From the NCBI GenBank assembly GCA_022839105.1, contig JALHDH010000061.1:1-19793 (forward strand): a stretch of DNA of 19,793 bases, read 5' to 3'. Shown here in pieces: positions 16,320 to 19,793 of the stretch (the stretch's first letter is position 1; every line of letters begins with the position of its first letter). The translations under genes and the position numbers were made by a program. The DNA is from a bacterium. Lineage in GTDB: Bacteria > Vulcanimicrobiota > Xenobia > Xenobiales > Xenobiaceae. Below the pieces are notes generated by a model, which made no database searches, was not told where the DNA came from, and worked only from the letters and a program-made list of their open reading frames with translations.

Positions 16320-17771
16320 ATGAGCACCAATATCCGGGAACTCCAACCCAAGGAACTCTGGAATCACTTCGCCGACCTGTCCGCCGTCCCGCGCGGCTCC
16401 AGGAAGGAAGAGCGGGCCTCCCGCTTCGCTGCCGACTTCGGCCTTCAACTCGGCCTGGAGACCTCGGTGGACGAATTGGGCAACGTCCTGATCCGCAAGC
16501 CCGCCAGCCCCGGTCACGAGAATCGCCCGCCGGTGGTCCTCCAGGGCCACCTCGACATGGTCCACCAGAAGAACTCCGAGACGGCCTTCGACTTCGAGAC
16601 CGAGGGAATCCGCCCCCGGGTCGAGGGCGACCAGGTCAAGGCCGAGGGGACCACCCTGGGCGCCGACAACGGGATCGGCGTAGCCGCCGCGATGGCGGTC
16701 CTGGCCAGCAAGGACCTGCCCCACCCTCCCCTGGAGGTCCTGCTCACCGTCGATGAGGAGATGGGGATGACCGGCGCCAACGGCCTCGAGCCTGGATGGC
16801 TCCAGGGCCGGCGCCTCTTGAACCTCGACAGCGAGGACGACACCGAGCTGACCATCGGTTGCGCCGGGGGCATGGACATCCTGGTGCGGGGCCAGGCTCC
16901 CACCGTGGAGGCCCCGGCCGACCACGACTTCTTCGAGATCCGCCTGAGCGGCCTGACGGGTGGACACTCGGGAATCGACATCCACCGCGGCCGGGCCAAC
17001 GCGAACAAGCTGATGAACCGGCTGCTCCAGGCGGCGGTGCGCGAGGTGGGTGCGCGCGTCTGCGGCATCGACGGCGGCGGCTTGCGCAACGTGATCCCCC
17101 GCGAGTCCAAGGCCGTGCTGGCCGTGCCCCGCCAGGCGGTTGCCGGCTTCGCCGCCCTGGTCGAGAGCCACCTGGCCCTCTTCCAGGAGGAGTATCGGCT
17201 CACCGATCCGCTCCTGCGTCTGGAGAGCCACCCGACCCGGCCCCGCTCGCAGGTCCTGGAACCCGGCTTCCAGACCCGCCTTCTGGCAGCCGTCTACACG
17301 GTCCTCAGCGGGATCCATCGGATGAGCCCCGCGGTGCCCGGCCTGGTCCAGACCTCGAACAACCTGGCCCGGGTCCTGGTCGACGAGGGCCAGTTGCGCA
17401 TCGACTGCCTGAGCCGCAGCTCGGTGGACTCCGAGAAGCACGACCTGGCCACGGGGATCCGCGCCCTCTTCGAGATGATCGGGGCCCAGGTCCAGTTCGA
17501 GGGAGAGTACACCGGCTGGGCTCCGAACCCGGATTCGGATCTGGTCCGCAGGATGAGCGGGCTGTACCGCGAGGTCTTCGGGGAGGATCCCAAGGTCCTG
17601 GCCTGCCACGCCGGCGTGGAGTGCGGGATCATCGGCTCGAGCCATCCCGGCATGGAGATGATCTCGTTCGGTCCCAACATCCGGGGCGCCCACTCCCCCG
17701 ACGAGACCGTCCAGATCAGCTCGGTGCAGCGCTTCTGGCGCTTCCTGACCGCGGCCCTGGAAAAGCTGTAG
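16320..17771 (+). CDS. pepD: Aminoacyl-histidine dipeptidase (peptidase family M20, PepD type), 483 aa
   Basis: A cytosolic two-zinc dipeptidase that cleaves Xaa-His (carnosine-like) and other dipeptides. It matches PepD from end to end: VVLQGHLDMV with H77 and D79, GTTLGADNGIG with bridging D116, TVDEEMGMTGA with E146/E147, NLDSED with D170, GGHSGIDIHRGRANANKL in the dimerisation lid domain, and the closing GAHSPDE with H458. Length fits the family (about 485). The start ATG 16320 is chosen because similarity to PepD begins there (LQPKELWNHFADLSAVPRGS). A GTG at 16251, overlapping the upstream stop, would add 23 unconserved residues. The Shine-Dalgarno at the ATG is weak. It ends before a palindromic repeat array facing the convergent flavodiiron gene. 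Confidence 0.95.
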   Translation: MSTNIRELQPKELWNHFADLSAVPRGSRKEERASRFAADFGLQLGLETSVDELGNVLIRKPASPGHENRPPVVLQGHLDMVHQKNSETAFDFETEGIRPRVEGDQVKAEGTTLGADNGIGVAAAMAVLASKDLPHPPLEVLLTVDEEMGMTGANGLEPGWLQGRRLLNLDSEDDTELTIGCAGGMDILVRGQAPTVEAPADHDFFEIRLSGLTGGHSGIDIHRGRANANKLMNRLLQAAVREVGARVCGIDGGGLRNVIPRESKAVLAVPRQAVAGFAALVESHLALFQEEYRLTDPLLRLESHPTRPRSQVLEPGFQTRLLAAVYTVLSGIHRMSPAVPGLVQTSNNLARVLVDEGQLRIDCLSRSSVDSEKHDLATGIRALFEMIGAQVQFEGEYTGWAPNPDSDLVRRMSGLYREVFGEDPKVLACHAGVECGIIGSSHPGMEMISFGPNIRGAHSPDETVQISSVQRFWRFLTAALEKL

Positions 17772-17795
17772 GACCCTCGACCCGGCTGAATGCCC

Positions 17796-17829
17796 GAAGG
17801 CCTGCCCGGCGAATGCCGGGCAGGCCTTC
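17796..17829. terminator. Perfect 15-bp hairpin after pepD, probable bidirectional terminator
   Basis: Arms 17796-17810 and 17815-17829 pair perfectly around a GAAT loop, 24 nt after the pepD stop. The plus-strand 3' flank (TGTTGTATTG) is only moderately T-rich, so it is not a textbook intrinsic terminator. Its place between convergent genes, with related hairpins continuing to the fprA stop, favours a transcription-end or mRNA-protecting role for both. Confidence 0.6.
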
Positions 17830-17895
17830 TGTTGTATTGCCCGGCGAATGCCGGGCAGGCCTCCTGTTGTATTGCCCGGCGAATGCCGGGCAGGC
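17803..17895. repeat. 35-bp tandem repeat with palindromic core, about 2.7 copies
   Basis: Units start at 17803, 17838 and 17873 (exact 35-bp period). Each contains the palindrome TGCCCGGCGAATGCCGGGCA followed, in the first two, by a 15-bp linker. Units 1 and 2 differ by one base (T to C in the linker). The third is cut after 23 bp, at the fprA stop codon. The uniform linkers rule out CRISPR spacers; a REP-like or terminator array fits better. The array fills nearly all of the 123-bp gap between pepD and fprA. Confidence 0.85.
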
Positions 17896-19064
17896 TACAG
17901 CGAGGCCACCGCCTCCTCCAGGGCCGCGGACTTCTCCGCGTCGGGCGTGTAGAGCAGCCGGGTCTGGGCCGGATCCAGCACGATCTGGCAGCCGGCGGAT
18001 TCGAGGAAGGCGTTGATCTCGCCCACGGCCTGCCCGCTCCAGCCGAACGAGCCGAAGCCGAAGGCCTTCTTGGGTCCGGGCTTGAGGCCCTTGTAGTAGG
18101 TCAGGAGGGCCCCGACGTTCGCCATCATCGTGTTGTTCTGGGTGGGCGAGCCGATGGCCAGGTACTCGGCCTTGTGGATCTCGGTCATGATCTCCGAGAG
18201 GGGGTCCACCCGCAGATCGAAGAGCCGGGTCCGCAGGCCCTTGCGGGCGAAGCCCTCGACCACGGTCCGGGCCATCTTCTCGGTGGCGCCCCACATGCAG
18301 TCGAAGACCACCACGGCCTTGGGCTCGACCTCGTCCGAGGCCAGGTGCTCATACTCGCGCAGGACCTCCGGGATGTGGCCGCGCCAGATCACGCCGTGGC
18401 TGGGCGCGATGATCTCGGGGTCCAGTTCGCGCACCGTCTTGACGGCCTTCTGGGCCTGCTTGCCGAAGGGCATCAGGATGTTGGCGTAGTAGGTCCGCGT
18501 CTCGTGCATGACCACCGAAAGGTCCTGCTCGTCGTCGAAGCGCTGGCTGGTCGCCAGGTGCTGGCCGAAGGCGTCGTTCGAGAAGAGGATCCTCTCCTGG
18601 GGGCACCAGGTGACCATGTTGTCGGGCCAGTGGAGCATGGGGGTGGCCACGAAGGTCAGCTCGCGTCGGCCCAACGACAGGGTCTGTCCGGCCTTGACGG
18701 GCAGGTAGTCGAAATCGACTCCGTAGTGTCCCGAGATGACCTTCAGCCCGGCGGGGTCGGTGGTGACGACCTTGGCTCCGGTGGCCACCTGCATCAGGCG
18801 GGGCAGGGCTCCCGAGTGATCGGGCTCGGCGTGGTTGGAGACCACGTAGTCGATCCGGGCCGGATCCACGATCTCGCGGATCCGTGAGAGCAGCTCGTCG
18901 GCGAACGGCTCCTTGACGGTGTCGATCAGGGTGATCTTCTCATCCATGATCAGGTAGGCGTTGTAGGTGATGCCGCGCGGGGTGGCATAACCGTGGAAAC
19001 TGCGCTGGTTCCAATCCAGGGCGCCGACTTCGAAGACGCCGTCCTTCAACTGCACGATGTTCAT
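17895..19064 (-). CDS. fprA: Flavodiiron protein (A-type flavoprotein, NO/O2 reductase), 389 aa
   Basis: Reduces nitric oxide to N2O and/or O2 to water in the cytoplasm, protecting low-oxygen metabolism. The N-terminal metallo-beta-lactamase-like domain has the full di-iron ligand set: H78, E80 and D82 in NHAEPDHSG, H145 in PMLHWPDNM, D164 in SNDAFGQH and H223 in PSHGVIW. The C-terminal flavodoxin domain starts near 250, with the FMN phosphate loop FDCMWGATEKMA (254-265) and SPTQNN further on. Length is that of the minimal two-domain class; no rubredoxin domain is fused, so a separate rubredoxin or flavin donor is needed and none is seen here. ATG 19064 has GGAGG 6 nt upstream. Divergent from the pspA gene, convergent with pepD. 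Whether NO or O2 is preferred cannot be read from sequence. Confidence 0.95.
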   Translation of the reverse strand: MNIVQLKDGVFEVGALDWNQRSFHGYATPRGITYNAYLIMDEKITLIDTVKEPFADELLSRIREIVDPARIDYVVSNHAEPDHSGALPRLMQVATGAKVVTTDPAGLKVISGHYGVDFDYLPVKAGQTLSLGRRELTFVATPMLHWPDNMVTWCPQERILFSNDAFGQHLATSQRFDDEQDLSVVMHETRTYYANILMPFGKQAQKAVKTVRELDPEIIAPSHGVIWRGHIPEVLREYEHLASDEVEPKAVVVFDCMWGATEKMARTVVEGFARKGLRTRLFDLRVDPLSEIMTEIHKAEYLAIGSPTQNNTMMANVGALLTYYKGLKPGPKKAFGFGSFGWSGQAVGEINAFLESAGCQIVLDPAQTRLLYTPDAEKSAALEEAVASL

Positions 19065-19127
19065 GGAAAGCCTCCGTGATGGGCACGCGCACGGGCAGGA
19101 TTCAGGGCTGCGGCGGGGTGCCTCCCG

Positions 19128-19144
19128 GATCCCCTGAGGGGATC
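19128..19144. promoter_or_regulatory. Short inverted repeat in the fprA-pspA divergent spacer
   Basis: GATCCCC-TGA-GGGGATC is a perfect 7-bp dyad with a 3-nt centre, 64 nt upstream of the fprA start. It could be an operator for fprA or a leader hairpin. I found no sigma54 -24/-12 element and no clear -35/-10 pair in the rest of 19065-19355. Confidence 0.3.
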
Positions 19145-19344
19145 TCCCTCCCCGGGTGCCAGGGCGGGTCTTCTGCGGAAAGCGGATCGCCCCTTCTCCG
19201 AGCCCGGCGGGCGCTCTTCCCCGCGTGGCGGGAACAGCGACTCGAGAGGGTTCAAGCCATCCGACACGCCTCCAGCTCCCAGGAACTCAGGCCTGGACGA
19301 GGAACCCTCCCGCTGGCGCCTTCTCGACGCGCCGAAACCGGACT

Positions 19345-19350
19345 GGAGGT
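19345..19350 (+). promoter_or_regulatory. Shine-Dalgarno (GGAGGT) fixing the GTG start of pspA
   Basis: GGAGGT lies 5 nt before GTG 19356. The first downstream ATG would remove the conserved amphipathic N-terminus, so the GTG is the start. Confidence 0.75.
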
Positions 19351-19355
19351 CTAAA

Positions 19356-19793
19356 GTGTTCGAGCGCCTCAGCAAGCTGATCAAGGGTTTTCTCAGCCTC
19401 TTCATCTCGGGGCTTGAGACCGCCAATCCGAAGGCCCTCCTGGAGGCCGAGGTCCAGGCCCTGCACTCGGCCGTGGGCAACTACAACAAGAACCTGGCCC
19501 GGCAGGCAGGCCTGGTGGAACGCCTCAAGATGCAGGTCGAGCGCGACAAGAAGGAAGTCGACCGCATGACCGCCCAGGCCTCGGCCCTCTTCAATGCCGG
19601 CCAGATGGACGCAGCGGGCCGGCTGGCCCTGCAGCTCAAGAGCCTCAAAGCTGGCCTGGCCGACAACGAGGCGCAGTTCAAGCAGGCGGACGACCTGTAC
19701 CGCAACCTCTCCCAGCAGCGCGACGTGTACGTCCGCGAGGCCCAGAAGCGGATCGAGAGCATCAAGCAGAAGCTCTCCCGGGCCGAGATCGCC
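19356..19793 (+). CDS. pspA: PspA/IM30 (Vipp1) family membrane-stress protein, partial (C-terminus off window)
   Basis: A peripheral inner-membrane coat protein that binds stressed membranes through its N-terminal helix and oligomerises via coiled coil. The 146 visible residues begin MFERLSKLIKGFLSLFISGL, an amphipathic helix as in PspA. ETANPKALLEAEVQAL follows, the position where family members carry a short helix with a Pro. From about 30 onward the sequence is one long charged coiled coil with no Pro (for example LVERLKMQVERDKKEVDRM). Start GTG 19356 is set by the Shine-Dalgarno. The right edge cuts the gene, so length and any C-terminal helix are unknown. It is divergent from fprA over 291 bp; no pspF-like regulator or pspBC partner is seen within the window. 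Confidence 0.8.
   Translation, partial: MFERLSKLIKGFLSLFISGLETANPKALLEAEVQALHSAVGNYNKNLARQAGLVERLKMQVERDKKEVDRMTAQASALFNAGQMDAAGRLALQLKSLKAGLADNEAQFKQADDLYRNLSQQRDVYVREAQKRIESIKQKLSRAEIA

Noticed and set aside
17803..17895. CRISPR-like array
   Set aside because: Only two full units and one partial; the linkers between palindromes are identical save one base, so there are no spacers, and no cas genes are near.
19065..19355. Sigma54 (-24/-12) promoter for pspA
   Set aside because: The best GG...GC candidate, near 19314, lacks the correct 10-nt spacing and the TTGC half.

Overview
The window comes from a GC-rich bacterium (roughly two-thirds G+C by eye). Genes are tightly packed, Shine-Dalgarno sequences are GGAGG-type, and stop/start overlaps (GTGA, TGATG, ATGA) are frequent. 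A PilZ protein, a flavodiiron protein, a PspA/IM30-type membrane-stress protein and several very large polytopic membrane proteins are present. They suggest a free-living, probably diderm bacterium that meets low-oxygen or nitrosative conditions. The phylum cannot be fixed from the sequence alone. No rRNA, tRNA, transposon, phage gene or CRISPR array was seen.

Left part (1-5355). A minus-strand pair reads toward the left edge: an unrecognised 610-aa protein, then a DNA methyltransferase (beta-class, cut by the window edge) whose GTG start overlaps the upstream stop. Divergent from this pair runs a plus-strand series of a TPR protein, a lactonase-like metallo-beta-lactamase-fold hydrolase and a small PilZ (c-di-GMP-binding type) protein.

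Centre (5379-16254). About 11 kb holds four paralogous giant membrane proteins. One is on the minus strand. Across a 273-bp divergent spacer lie three on the plus strand, joined by 1-nt and 4-nt overlaps. Three of the four share a precise set of motifs: an acidic D-D/D-x-D patch in the first large loop, GH(Y/P)GR, NVGxRxGLxD, a conserved TH(F/Y), and a VDFGPI-E-E-RW-FA-G block. The layout resembles GT-C-fold, lipid-linked-sugar glycosyltransferases. Each is followed by a soluble segment and, at the C-terminus, Ig/CARDB-like beta-sandwich sequence. The fourth has kept the framework but lost every one of these motifs. This is the most unusual system in the window; the likely theme is envelope or extracellular glycan or glycoprotein assembly, which is an inference.

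Right part (16320-19793). A PepD-like M20 aminoacyl-histidine dipeptidase converges on a minus-strand flavodiiron protein (FprA type). Between them lies a 35-bp tandem repeat whose core is a perfect palindrome, probably acting as a two-way terminator. Divergent from fprA, and running off the right edge, is a pspA/IM30-type gene with a GTG start.
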